The notes under the pieces are model-generated. The model did no database searches and had not been told where the DNA came from. It saw nothing but the letters and a program-made list of their open reading frames with translations. A stretch of 64,000 bases of DNA, from the NCBI RefSeq assembly GCF_001752365.1, contig NZ_MEIY01000001.1, positions 1,189,044 to 1,253,043 of the forward strand, given 5' to 3'. The stretch comes from Marinobacter sp. X15-166B. GTDB lineage: Bacteria; Pseudomonadota; Gammaproteobacteria; Pseudomonadales; Oleiphilaceae. Of the stretch, positions 1-7,377 are shown one piece after another. The stretch's first letter is position 1. Each line of letters opens with the position of its first letter. Made by a program: the position numbers and the translations under genes.

Positions 1-59
1 GTGCCGGAAGGTTTCCCTCCGCAACCAAGGAGAATGGAGGAGAATACGGTGGCGTATTG

Positions 60-142
60 GCGCACGTGCGCTCTGACGTCAGTGGTAATGGGCGGCAACG
101 GAGCGCAGCGTAGTTGGCTTCCCGTTGACCACCTTGTTAACC
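60..142 (-). other. possible attC site of the toxin-antitoxin cassette (degenerate)
   Basis: A GTTAACC core at 136-142 overlaps the stop codon of the antitoxin gene, as expected for the R'' end of an attC. An inner inverted repeat GTGGT (from about 82) / ACCAC (near 128) and an internal GCGCAGCG loop resemble the other attC sites in this array. I could not find a clean opposite core, so the outer limit is a guess. Bases 1-60 show no gene. Confidence 0.35.
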
Positions 143-436
143 CCTGAGTTCAAGATCTTCCCGAATCACCTCCGGATGGCGGAGAGCAATCTCGATGAGC
201 GCCTTTGCCGGCCCGGAAGGTTTACGTCGCCCCTGCTCCCATTCCTGTAGAGTGCGCGGAGAAATATGGAGTGCCTCTGCAAACTCTCGCTGCGAGAGGC
301 CAGTTTTGCCACGCGCCTCTGCGACCTCGTTTGGTTTCACACGACTGACCCGTGCGGCTTTGCCCGCTTTCATTTCTTTGACAGATTGGAGCAGCTTGTT
401 ACCAAGTCCTTCAGCACTCAGAGTCTCATTACTCAT
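137..436 (-). CDS. HigA/NadS-like XRE-family antitoxin
   Basis: A 99-residue protein with a C-terminal helix-turn-helix: residues about 50-75 contain GLSQREFAEALHISPRTLQE, followed by WEQGRRKPSGPAKAL. This is the usual layout of HigA-2/NadS antitoxins, which bind the toxin and repress their own operon. The start is the ATG at 436. It overlaps the end of the upstream toxin frame by 8 bases, typical of toxin-first pairs. The gene sits in the outermost visible cassette. Since the toxin has a stop codon in its middle, this antitoxin may now be an orphan. The family call is confident; the partner specificity is inferred. Confidence 0.8.
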   Translation of the reverse strand: MSNETLSAEGLGNKLLQSVKEMKAGKAARVSRVKPNEVAEARGKTGLSQREFAEALHISPRTLQEWEQGRRKPSGPAKALIEIALRHPEVIREDLELRG

Positions 437-743
437 TTTCCAATACCTCACGAATTGACTTCAGGGTATGCGCGGGTATGTTCTCCTTAACGGCTTTCTT
501 GTAGAACGCCAACAACCAGATCTCGCCATTTGCCAATCTGGTGAAGTGGATGACTCTCACTCCACCACGCTTCCCTGAACCCGCTACCGATCATCGAACC
601 TTTCTACATCCACCGCTTCCCGGAATGGGATCGCCGATTTCTGGGTTGGCTGCCAACCAAGCGAAGAACGCATTCCGCTCTTCCTCGCTCCAGATTTTTC
701 TGGCATCTGTTTCGAATGTAGGGGTTTCAATCATAGTAAACAT
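429..743 (-). pseudogene. HigB/RelE-like toxin interrupted by an in-frame TGA
   Basis: Read from the ATG at 743 the frame gives MFTMIETPTFETDARKIW and continues to RKVR, then TGA at 593-591, then SVAGSGKRGGVRVIHFTRLA and on to a TAA at 431-429. The frame is unbroken except for this one codon. HigB/RelE relatives normally have a Trp in the KVRW position, so TGG to TGA is the simplest explanation. With the repair the protein would be 104 residues, the family's normal size. Unless TGA is read through, only a 50-residue fragment is made. It overlaps the antitoxin start by 8 bases, as in an intact operon. Confidence 0.75.
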
Positions 744-794
744 GACCACCAATATACGTCATTGACGGACTGTTGCAAGGTGACGGGTGAAAGG

Positions 795-899
795 GTTAAA
801 CGCCAAAATTCAGCGGCGGCATTTTTGCAGCGAAGCGGAGAAGAGGCCGTCCGGTACAGGCCCTTCAGGGCCGGAACAGACTGGAATGAATGGTTATGT
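795..899 (-). other. attC site
   Basis: Left core GTTAAAC (795-801) and right core GTTATGT (893-899) flank about 105 bp with internal complementarity (AGGCC/GGCCT-type arms around CCTTCAGGGCC). Orientation and spacing match the other attC sites. It closes the small Gly-rich cassette and opens the toxin-antitoxin cassette. Confidence 0.65.
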
Positions 900-946
900 A
901 GGCGAGCCACCCGCGACTTTTTTTAAGTGACTCGCCAAAACTACAT

Positions 947-1084
947 TTACTTGCCTTTTGATGGGCCGTTACCCCGTCCGCCACCTGATGGATTGCCTGT
1001 GGTGCTAGGCCAATTTCCCCCCGGCCCTGGATGACTGGATGGGCCTCGTCCACCGCTTTTTGAACCGCTACCACCTTTAGCCAT
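947..1084 (-). CDS. 45-residue Gly/Ser/Pro-rich cassette protein
   Basis: A small frame starting MAKGGSGSKSGGRGPSSHPG and ending NGPSKGK, almost entirely Gly, Ser, Pro, Asn and basic residues with a single Trp. The ATG at 1084 is preceded by AAAGGAGA with a 6-7 base gap, one of the best ribosome sites in the array, and the TAA at 947 lies about 50 bases before an attC, so it is placed as a cassette gene should be. A longer frame overlaps on the same strand but has no comparable start site. The protein looks intrinsically disordered. No function is assigned. Confidence 0.7.
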   Translation of the reverse strand: MAKGGSGSKSGGRGPSSHPGPGGNWPSTTGNPSGGGRGNGPSKGK

Positions 1085-1148
1085 AGCTGTCTCCTTTGGG
1101 CGTCTATTGTTCCCAAACCTCATTCTAGTCGCCGCATTTCACAAAGCC

Positions 1149-1184
1149 ACATAACGCCGCAACTATACAGCGCTCTAATTAGAT
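1149..1184 (-). other. short or degenerate attC junction
   Basis: ACATAAC at 1149-1155 is a good R' complement. A near-core ATTAGAT lies at 1178-1184, overlapping the end of the DUF1428 gene. The two are only about 36 bp apart, shorter than normal attC sites, so this may be a truncated site that still marks a cassette boundary. Confidence 0.35.
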
Positions 1185-1555
1185 GATTGAACGAGCGACC
1201 GGAACCCTCCATACATCATCCGTTTAGCGTCAAAAATCGGCCTCGATGTATTAGTCAGTGGGTTGATCAAATCCACCATCCTTGGATCAGCTGCGACTCT
1301 CTCATTTGCAAGATCGCGCGCCTCACGAGATTCAAATACGATCCACCCAAAGATGATGGCTTCATCTTTTTTTGCGTTTGCGACATCAGCAAAAGATCGG
1401 GTGCCCTCCAAGCTAAAATCGTCACCAACATATTCTGAGTAATCGAGTGCGCCATGTTCCTTCCAAATCTCCGCAACCTTTGCAATAACTTCTTCATATG
1501 TCTTTAGATGGTCGCGAGGCACGGGAAGTACGAATCCGTCGATATAGTGTGTCAT
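1175..1555 (-). CDS. DUF1428 family protein (YbaA-like), cassette gene
   Basis: A 126-residue protein beginning MTHYIDGFVLPVPRDHLKTY, the characteristic start of DUF1428/YbaA proteins, with the conserved FGWIVFESREARD and a C-terminal RMMYGGFR segment. These are small ferredoxin-fold (dimeric alpha-beta barrel) proteins of unknown function. The ATG at 1555 is chosen over an in-frame ATG four codons upstream because family members begin at this point. It is a typical housekeeping-like passenger of integron cassettes. The upstream attC is split by an insertion sequence, which also separates the gene from upstream transcription. Confidence 0.8.
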   Translation of the reverse strand: MTHYIDGFVLPVPRDHLKTYEEVIAKVAEIWKEHGALDYSEYVGDDFSLEGTRSFADVANAKKDEAIIFGWIVFESREARDLANERVAADPRMVDLINPLTNTSRPIFDAKRMMYGGFRSLVQSSN

Positions 1556-1605
1556 GTTACCATCCAATCTTGTTACTGAAGTTTATGTTAAGCCGTATAA
1601 CGAGC

Positions 1606-1619
1606 CTGTAGAAAAACCC
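1606..1619 (+). repeat. IS terminal inverted repeat, left
   Basis: CTGTAGAAAAACCC matches the reverse complement of 3410-3423 exactly. Similarity fades inside the element. Confidence 0.75.
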
Positions 1620-1785
1620 TTCATAGAGCCAGATCCACAGCCGCTTTGTTATTTTTCATCACTCGCGATCAACTGGCGCAAGTTTGTTAATTTTTCGGCA
1701 ACACCGGCCCGTTATGGATATTCAGCCTCACAAATCGCTCATTTTGCGCCCTGAGGACCATTCCTGGCTGCATCATAGCCCAGCC

Positions 1786-3357
1786 TCATGCCGCTAACTG
1801 CCCGTAGTTCGCCAGTTTCTCAATGTTGTGCACCAGGCAATACAATTGCCACTGACCCTGCACCTTCTTTTTGCCTCGCACGCTAAAGCGATTCAGGCCT
1901 TTGTTGGTGCCGATGTTGCCGAACACGGGTTCCACCACCGACATGCGATGACTGTAGACTTCTTTGCCGTGCTGGCTGTCCACCCTGCGTTTCATCCAGT
2001 CGGTAAAGGTCGGGCCTCGCCTAATGTCCAAGGTATAAGAGACCTGTCTTCCTTTGCCTTTTCGGTGATCCGCTGAGCTGGGGTTTTGCATACATTGGTG
2101 CTTCTTGGGGCAAGGGCGACACTGCAGCAATCGCCCTTGGAAGTGGGCTCTTGGTACGCCACTTTGGTCGTTCCGAGTTCCTTCGTAATGCAAGGGTTCT
2201 CCAGCGGGGCAGATGCAGGTCATCGCGACGGGGTCGAACTGAAATTCACTGGCCGGGATTACCTGTTTCCAGCCGGTCTTCGGCTGGTTCTGGTGCCGTT
2301 TTCCGTACTTGTCTTTCTGCTGCGCGAACTTCGGGTCCCGGCTTCGGAACTTGTTGTCCGGCACATAACCGTTGATCCCTCGTTCGTGTAGATACTGCAT
2401 ATTGGCTTCGTTGGCGAAGCCGGTATCGGCGGTGACAATGGCGCCGGTTTGATAGATGTTGTCGGCGATGCCCAGCTTTTTATAGCGCTGCTGAACTGCC
2501 TCCAACACCGGCTTTAAGGTGTGGTGTTCTTGCCCTTCGCCGAAGGCCTGGGCATCGATGATGATTTGGTGTTTTTTGTCCACCGTGGTTACGCCGTTAT
2601 AGCCCTGGATCGTACCCTTGCTGGTGGTCATTTTGGCACTTTCGTTATCGGTGATGTTGCTCTTCACTTCCTTGCGCCGTTTCCCTTGGCCCATCCTTGG
2701 GCTGCTCGTCTTTAGGAAGCGGTCTACTTTGTTCATCGCTTCATCCAGTGACAGGATGGTTTTGGCGCGGCGGATATCCCGGTCCAGTTCCGCTTCGGTT
2801 TCAGCCTCATCCCGTTCGTGGTGTTCACGCAGATGATGACGAATCAGGCGTTTCAACTTGTCCCGCTTTTCACCCAGCTCTTTAAAGGTGCCCGACCATT
2901 CTTTGGCGGCGTTGGAAGACATTTTGCAGCCGTCGATGGCGAACAGCTCGTTGCCCAGCAGACCTTGTTCGTGGCACACCAGCAACACCTGTTCAAACAG
3001 CGCCTCGATCTCATCGGCGTGCTGGCTGACGAACTTGGCCAGGGTGGTGAAGTGCGGGACGGTATCGCAAGACAGGGCTTTGAAGATGATGTTGGTCTCG
3101 CAGCACCACTGGATCTCGCGGCTGGAGGTGATGCCTTTGGAGTAGGCGAACAGAATGATCTTCAAAAGAATGGCGGGATCGTAGGCCGTGCGGCCGGTGT
3201 CGTCGTTGCGGTACTTGGGGTGAAAAACCGACAGATCCAGCTTGTGTTCAATCAGGTAATGAACGGCGTGTTCGAAGGTGCCGGGCTGGAGCTGTTCCTG
3301 GTAGTTGATCACGACCATCGCATCCTGGTCGTAGTTGTAGTGCTTGAAGCGGGGCAT
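1786..3357 (-). CDS. IS1182-family transposase
   Basis: A 523-residue DDE transposase. The N-terminal DUF772-type domain starts MPRFKHYNYDQDAMVVINYQ and includes YDPAILLKIILFAYSKGITS. The central part has FAIDGCKMSSNAAKEW and an IVTADTGFANEANM strand that carries a catalytic-type Asp. The C-terminal part has a cysteine-rich segment (CICPAGEPL, CRPCPKKHQC) and the R-x-VEPVFGNIGTNKG block that supplies the final acidic residue. The length is normal and no frameshift was seen, so the enzyme is probably functional. It is the only gene of the element. Confidence 0.92.
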   Translation of the reverse strand: MPRFKHYNYDQDAMVVINYQEQLQPGTFEHAVHYLIEHKLDLSVFHPKYRNDDTGRTAYDPAILLKIILFAYSKGITSSREIQWCCETNIIFKALSCDTVPHFTTLAKFVSQHADEIEALFEQVLLVCHEQGLLGNELFAIDGCKMSSNAAKEWSGTFKELGEKRDKLKRLIRHHLREHHERDEAETEAELDRDIRRAKTILSLDEAMNKVDRFLKTSSPRMGQGKRRKEVKSNITDNESAKMTTSKGTIQGYNGVTTVDKKHQIIIDAQAFGEGQEHHTLKPVLEAVQQRYKKLGIADNIYQTGAIVTADTGFANEANMQYLHERGINGYVPDNKFRSRDPKFAQQKDKYGKRHQNQPKTGWKQVIPASEFQFDPVAMTCICPAGEPLHYEGTRNDQSGVPRAHFQGRLLQCRPCPKKHQCMQNPSSADHRKGKGRQVSYTLDIRRGPTFTDWMKRRVDSQHGKEVYSHRMSVVEPVFGNIGTNKGLNRFSVRGKKKVQGQWQLYCLVHNIEKLANYGQLAA

Positions 3358-3409
3358 GCCGACGGCTCCTTGTCAGTTTGCTCAATGCTACCAAAACCCG
3401 TCTGGTTTG

Positions 3410-3423
3410 GGGTTTTTCTACAG
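3410..3423 (-). repeat. IS terminal inverted repeat, right
   Basis: Exact complement of the 14 bases at 1606-1619; marks the upstream end of the element relative to the transposase. Confidence 0.75.
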
Positions 3424-3501
3424 CCTCAACGCAGAGCACAGCGGCGGCCCGTCAGGGACGTCCGGCGGCCATCGGCCGCGTACTGGTGCGTATTGTTATA
3501 A
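3424..3501 (-). other. attC site split by the insertion sequence (main part)
   Basis: The right core GTTATAA (3495-3501) overlaps the stop of the adjacent cassette gene. Its best partner, GTATAAC, is found at 1595-1601 on the other side of the IS, pairing over six bases. Between them lie GCGGCGGCC/GGCCGC-type arms. Removing the IS gives an attC of about 88 bp. An alternative core CCTCAAC at 3424-3430 would leave the site intact with the IS immediately beside it. Confidence 0.6.
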
Positions 3502-3843
3502 GTTTTTTGTATCAACACGATTACCGCAATGGATGCACATGACTGAACCGCTGAACCAGTTTGCGACGACCGATGCCCAATTTCCGCTTGAACCTGAATG
3601 TGGCTGCTTAGAAGTTTGAATCGTGAGGCACCGTTCGCAATGTGGGCAGCGGACGAAAAATGCTAAAACAAAATGCACTAAGACAAAGGCGAAAAAACCA
3701 TAAAACAGCCGGATCAAAGTGCTGCCACTTCCACCCTCAGTGGCCAGTGTATAAACAAAATAAAAACCGCCAATCAATAGCATCGCCCAAGCGCAATAGA
3801 CGCTGATGGCATTCAGGTTTCCGATACTGAAAATTCTAGGCAT
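3496..3843 (-). CDS. small membrane protein with zinc-ribbon cysteines, cassette gene
   Basis: A 115-residue protein with two predicted membrane helices (about residues 13-33 and 45-65), then a cytoplasmic-type tail holding CPHCERC near residue 69 and CIHCGN near residue 102, together a plausible zinc ribbon. The stop codon overlaps the attC core, as is usual for cassette genes. I do not recognise the family. Zn-ribbon membrane proteins of this sort are common cassette passengers of unknown role. Confidence 0.7.
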   Translation of the reverse strand: MPRIFSIGNLNAISVYCAWAMLLIGGFYFVYTLATEGGSGSTLIRLFYGFFAFVLVHFVLAFFVRCPHCERCLTIQTSKQPHSGSSGNWASVVANWFSGSVMCIHCGNRVDTKNL

Positions 3844-3861
3844 GCTCTCAATCCTGGTGAC

Positions 3862-3939
3862 TTATAACGCCCGCCATCACCGGTGACAAAACCGCAGCGA
3901 AGCGGAGGGTTTGGCATCCGGTGCATGGCCTGGTTAGAA
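3862..3939 (-). other. attC site
   Basis: Cores TTATAAC (3862-3868) and GTTAGAA (3933-3939) flank 78 bp with paired arms (CGCCATCACCGG / CCGGTGCATGGC) and a GCAGCGAAGCGG loop. Clear attC architecture. Confidence 0.85.
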
Positions 3940-3970
3940 GTGTTTAGATCCTCCCGAGTGACGCGATTAC

Positions 3971-4540
3971 TCATGGAGCACGAACTCCTTCGTGACATAT
4001 CCGGAGCCAATCCCCAGCTACGCGGATTGTGAAATCAGTTGAGTTACCATTCAGCTCTTCAATCTTCGATGGAGTGATAGGCACCGTCTTCGCTAATCTT
4101 TTTTTGTTGCTTAAGCGCTCAACAAGGCTTTGAGAATAATATTCGCGGAGAGTCCATTGGTTTTTACCATCGATCTGGATTTCTTCCCATGTAAACAAGC
4201 CCTTGGATGCGGGACATGTGGTGCAAGCCTCGATGAATGTGGATGCGACGGTTACAGCCTCTTTGCCCACGAACTTGTATTGCGGGATTGATCTTGGATT
4301 CTGTTGAAAGAAGTTTTGAATGGCTTTAACTGTGTCACGTTCAATGCTGGCATGGCGCTTCGCATCCGACAGTCTTGAAAAGCTCGAAACTGCCATGAGA
4401 AATTGCGCCCACACCGTCTCTCCGAACTTTTTCTTGGCGGTTTGGGTAGCTTCAGAAAAATCTTTGCCCGAGAGCAGGAAAATATACCCATTCACGTGGA
4501 GCGCCCAAAAATCATCAAATCTAGAGATCCCTTCTTTCAT
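3971..4540 (-). CDS. hypothetical protein, cassette gene
   Basis: A 189-residue soluble protein, MKEGISRFDDFWALHVNGYI at the N-terminus, with no signal peptide or membrane segment. It is rich in Lys, Phe and Trp and mixed alpha/beta in appearance. GGAGGG lies just before the ATG. It ends 32 bases before an attC, so it fills its cassette by itself. No family or catalytic motif was recognised. Confidence 0.65.
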   Translation of the reverse strand: MKEGISRFDDFWALHVNGYIFLLSGKDFSEATQTAKKKFGETVWAQFLMAVSSFSRLSDAKRHASIERDTVKAIQNFFQQNPRSIPQYKFVGKEAVTVASTFIEACTTCPASKGLFTWEEIQIDGKNQWTLREYYSQSLVERLSNKKRLAKTVPITPSKIEELNGNSTDFTIRVAGDWLRICHEGVRAP

Positions 4541-4584
4541 CTTCCCTCCACTTCAAAGGCCAGCTCAGACATTGGCGCCAATAC

Positions 4585-4659
4585 TTCTAACGCCTCAATA
4601 ACCGGCGCAGCTATGCTGCGTCCGGCGCCGGAGGCGCGAAGTTGATTGACTTGTTAAAT
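4585..4659 (-). other. attC site
   Basis: Cores TTCTAAC (4585-4591) and GTTAAAT (4653-4659) flank 75 bp containing the strong pair CCGGCGCAG / CTGCGTCCGGCGCCGG. It ends one base before the stop codon of the lipoprotein gene. Confidence 0.8.
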
Positions 4660-4660
4660 G

Positions 4661-5146
4661 CTATTGTTCCCATGCCCCATTAACAGCGCTCGCGATATCT
4701 GAAAATATAGTTCCACTCATTGGGGGGCAGTTCTCAGAATATCCCGAGCCATTTACGTTTAATATTGTTTCATTCGTAGCAACATCTACAAGATCTGTAC
4801 TTATATAGCCAAATCGGTAGCCGCCTCCAAAGCATCTATTTGCCCAGTCATAGGGAGCGTACCCATCTATGACCAAGACATAACGAGTTTCAGCCTCATT
4901 GAATGTCTCTACTCGATTGCTTGCAGTTTGTTCTGAGACCCTTGTACGAGAACTCCAGCGTAAAACCTTAAAGCCTTTCTGCTTGAGTTTGTTTTGTATT
5001 TCTATTACCCAAGGGGCGCTCGGCGCATCAAGTGCAATCATCTTTGGGCCTACAACCGGGGCGTCTGAAATATGAACAACCCTGCCACTACTAGCACAAC
5101 CACTAATAGCGATTATGCCCAATATGATTATTAACGTTCTCAACAT
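4661..5146 (-). CDS. putative lipoprotein, cassette gene
   Basis: A 161-residue protein with a lipoprotein signal: MLRTLIIILGIIAISGC, lipobox ISGC with the acylated Cys at position 17. The mature part contains IALDAPSAPWVIEIQNKLKQ and a C-terminal region with three cysteines, including NRCFGGGY and ENCPPM, which may form disulfides. It probably sits in the outer membrane facing the periplasm, judging only from the lipobox. No family was recognised. The cassette starts with GTTAAATGC about 30 bases upstream of the ATG. Confidence 0.7.
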   Translation of the reverse strand: MLRTLIIILGIIAISGCASSGRVVHISDAPVVGPKMIALDAPSAPWVIEIQNKLKQKGFKVLRWSSRTRVSEQTASNRVETFNEAETRYVLVIDGYAPYDWANRCFGGGYRFGYISTDLVDVATNETILNVNGSGYSENCPPMSGTIFSDIASAVNGAWEQ

Positions 5147-5180
5147 CAGATTTGTATCGCCCTTAGCATTTAACGTTTAT

Positions 5181-5525
5181 TTAGGTCATCGTGTACACAA
5201 GAATAGCCAGGCCAATATTTACAAAAACCGTGATCGCGGCCAGAAGGTAGTTCAACCCTGCTATCTGAAGCATGCCTGACACCAACACGCCACCAAGCGA
5301 GGCCATCACAAAGTAAAAACCCTCAAGAAAGCCATTTCCGTAATCGGAGCCGACGAAATAAGCGGCGGGTAGAATACAGAACCAGCCCCCCAAAGCACCT
5401 AGCGCAGATAACGTGCCCATTACAGGATTCGCAAATCTAGTGCCGGCAAACCTCATTGCCTGTTTTTGAACAAGAGCATTCGTACCGGCAAAGTAACCCA
5501 TGATCAATGCTATGAGGTACAGCAC
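5181..5525 (-). CDS. small integral membrane protein, cassette gene
   Basis: A 114-residue hydrophobic protein with about four membrane helices. The GTG start at 5525 has AGGAGGAG five bases upstream, which decides the start. It ends MT-stop at 5181, only eight bases before the core GTTAAAT that opens the next cassette, so there is no room for its own complete attC. It may share a cassette with the lipoprotein gene or have lost its attC. Function unknown. Confidence 0.65.
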   Translation of the reverse strand: MLYLIALIMGYFAGTNALVQKQAMRFAGTRFANPVMGTLSALGALGGWFCILPAAYFVGSDYGNGFLEGFYFVMASLGGVLVSGMLQIAGLNYLLAAITVFVNIGLAILVYTMT

Positions 5526-5559
5526 ACTTCTCCTCCTCTCAGGTTGGTTTTGGTTTAGA

Positions 5560-5631
5560 AATTAACGCTCGCATTTGCGGCTGGTTTGGAGCGCAGCGGA
5601 AAACCAGTCCGACAAAATGCGCTTGTTACGT
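5560..5631 (-). other. attC site
   Basis: Cores AATTAAC (5560-5566) and GTTACGT (5625-5631) flank 72 bp with arms GCATTTGCGG / GCGCAGCG and GGTTTGGAG / AAAACC pairing plus GCATTT...AAATGC. It closes the two-gene HEPN cassette. Confidence 0.8.
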
Positions 5632-6387
5632 TCATGCATGAGACTCAACAATACTTGCTACGTTGTTGCTACCAGCAGGCAGAAGAGTAATCTTTTGCTC
5701 TGAGTTGTCAAAGTGAATGAGTTTTTCTTTATGGAGTGCTTTTAAGATTCTTATGTAATGGGTCTTGTTAGTTGATTCTGTCCACTCCATTAACTCTTGG
5801 ATAGTTACATCTTCGTCGGTTGATGATGCCAGCAACAAAATTTGATCTTTCAAGTTCATTGTTGGTGAAAGAACCTTTTTGAAGCCTTTACTATCCCACA
5901 CAAGTGGCGTATTCCTTTGAGCCAAAGCATCAACTGCTAACTGAGCATCTTCTAAGCTACCCGTATTAAATACCCTGACGAGTTCAGACATAATCCAGTT
6001 AACCATCGTAAGCACCAGGGTCGCATCTACGTTATTGGCATCTATTTCACTCACGACATGACCAACACCTCGATTATTTCTTATTTCATACAATGCTGGG
6101 AGCATTCTAGGGATCAATATTTGAAAACTTCTCGGCAGAGAGCTTTCGCTTTCCAGTTGTCTACATGCAATAACCATATTTCTTGGTTTAGAAGGTGATG
6201 ATGGGTAATTCCCATCAACATGCCCCTTTATTATTGAATAAACAATTTCACAGATTTTACCCCCGCTTAACTCAGCAGGTTCCCAACGGTGTTCCATGTA
6301 ATTTTGTGTTAGCTTTTTGTACTCACTAACCAAAGGCGTACGAAGACCAGTTGGTAGCGAGCCCAGTAATTTTTCTAGCTCAGCCAT
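5632..6387 (-). CDS. HEPN-like protein with C-terminal winged helix, possible defence or toxin gene
   Basis: A 251-residue protein. An alpha-helical N-terminal region ends in EIRNNRGVGHVVSEID, where Arg103 and His110 form an RN-x5-H arrangement that fits the R-x4-6-H signature of HEPN ribonucleases and abortive-infection proteins. Residues about 175-240 look like a winged helix (LKDQILLLASSTDEDVTIQE, then a recognition-helix-like stretch). It is transcribed with the 158-residue gene immediately upstream, with one base between stop and start. Nuclease activity is inferred from the motif only. A DUF-type regulator is the alternative. Confidence 0.55.
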   Translation of the reverse strand: MAELEKLLGSLPTGLRTPLVSEYKKLTQNYMEHRWEPAELSGGKICEIVYSIIKGHVDGNYPSSPSKPRNMVIACRQLESESSLPRSFQILIPRMLPALYEIRNNRGVGHVVSEIDANNVDATLVLTMVNWIMSELVRVFNTGSLEDAQLAVDALAQRNTPLVWDSKGFKKVLSPTMNLKDQILLLASSTDEDVTIQELMEWTESTNKTHYIRILKALHKEKLIHFDNSEQKITLLPAGSNNVASIVESHA

Positions 6388-6388
6388 A

Positions 6389-6865
6389 CTAGTTGATTCC
6401 TAACGAGCGTTTCCCTTCCTCAGTGACGTAGAACTGATTGCCTTCTTTTTCACAGTACCCCTTCTTAACATTCTGATTAAGGCATTCAGAAGCATTGCGA
6501 AGGCGCTTTTGATTAGCATTACTCAATGCGGAAGTAACGTCTTTTGTTTGTAAGCGTTTTTGACCTTTCGCTTCTATCCAGATAGCAGTGGCAAGAAATT
6601 TAGTATTTTGTACCGTATCCGCGTTATTCGAACGTAGCCACGAAGGCAATGTCTGTGAAGCTATCTCAGTGTGATCAGAAAGGTCCGCTGGCTGATGGGA
6701 AGCTTCGTTTACTTGAGGTTGTTGTGGAACCTTGGATGGCGCAAGAGCAACAAGGTCTTCAGCCTTGTCCATGATTTTATCTAATTGCTCTGAAAGCCAA
6801 TTTTGATCGCCTTCCCCGGAGAAAATGATTTCTCCTATCTTTATTTCAATTTTCGCTTCACTCAT
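6389..6865 (-). CDS. partner protein of the HEPN-like gene
   Basis: A 158-residue protein starting MSEAKIEIKIGEIIFSGEGD. The ATG at 6865 has AAGGAAA upstream, and an upstream in-frame extension would run through the attC, so it is rejected. The first 35 residues look like a beta strand-helix unit. The C-terminal 70 residues (FLATAIWIEAKGQKRLQTKD onward, ending with QFYVTEEGKRSLG) look like a winged helix. It is coupled one base ahead of the HEPN-like gene, so the pair travels as one cassette. It could be an antitoxin or a sensor. No family name is assigned. Confidence 0.6.
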   Translation of the reverse strand: MSEAKIEIKIGEIIFSGEGDQNWLSEQLDKIMDKAEDLVALAPSKVPQQPQVNEASHQPADLSDHTEIASQTLPSWLRSNNADTVQNTKFLATAIWIEAKGQKRLQTKDVTSALSNANQKRLRNASECLNQNVKKGYCEKEGNQFYVTEEGKRSLGIN

Positions 6866-6894
6866 TATTATTTCCTTTTTTGGAGTGTTTGAGA

Positions 6895-6993
6895 ACGTAA
6901 CGCTTTTGTTCAGCGGTGCCCTTGTAGCGCAGCGAAAAGGGCATCCGGTGGAGGGCCTCATGGCCCGGAACGAACTGCAACAACTGGTTAGGC
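6895..6993 (-). other. attC site
   Basis: Cores ACGTAAC (6895-6901) and GTTAGGC (6987-6993) flank 99 bp with arms GGTGCCCTT / AAGGGCATCC and a TAGCGCAGCGA loop. Confidence 0.8.
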
Positions 6994-6998
6994 ATTAC

Positions 6999-7370
6999 TC
7001 AATTTCCAGCACCGCACGGGGCGACAGGCAGTTGGCCTGCTAAAGTTCGCTGCCAATCGGTAGCAACTTCCTTGGAACTGAATGTCCCGTGTAAATCCCC
7101 GCTAGGAATTGGCACCCAGATTCTCGACCTCGAAAACTCACGATCACCGACAACAATGCGGACCGTTTTGCCGATATTTGCTTCCGTGAGAACTCCCAAA
7201 CTTTTGGTACCAATTCCTGTCAATTTGACGAACACCGGCCAGCCATGATCTGTCTGCTCCCCAACTACAGATTTCTCCACGTAGGCCGAGCAAAGATAAA
7301 ACGCCTGCTCAGTTTCAGCCGATGCAGCGGCAGGAAAAGTCAGTAAAAGAACAGCGATCCAACTCATCAT
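6999..7370 (-). CDS. small exported protein, cassette gene
   Basis: A 123-residue protein with an N-terminal signal peptide (MMSWIAVLLLTFPAAASA, likely cleavage after ASA). The mature part has two Cys (CSAYVEKS and APCG) that could pair. The ATG lies only about ten bases inside the cassette, so translation probably relies on the cassette's upstream sequence. No family recognised; periplasmic location inferred from the signal. Confidence 0.65.
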   Translation of the reverse strand: MMSWIAVLLLTFPAAASAETEQAFYLCSAYVEKSVVGEQTDHGWPVFVKLTGIGTKSLGVLTEANIGKTVRIVVGDREFSRSRIWVPIPSGDLHGTFSSKEVATDWQRTLAGQLPVAPCGAGN

Positions 7371-7377
7371 GACCAGT

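Larger units (their letters stand above)
1606..3423 (-). mobile_element. IS1182-family insertion sequence
   Basis: About 1.82 kb bounded by 14-bp perfect inverted ends, CTGTAGAAAAACCC at 1606-1619 and its complement at 3410-3423. It contains a single full-length transposase. The size, one-gene layout and transposase type fit the IS1182 family. No clear direct target repeat was seen. GAG on the left and CTC on the right flank suggest insertion at a small palindrome. It lies inside an integron attC. The 180 bases between the left end and the transposase stop carry no gene. Confidence 0.85.

Noticed and set aside
865..1116. An 83-codon minus-strand frame in the small Gly-rich cassette
   Set aside because: It overlaps the 45-residue gene in another frame, runs into the attC, and has no ribosome site like that of the smaller gene.
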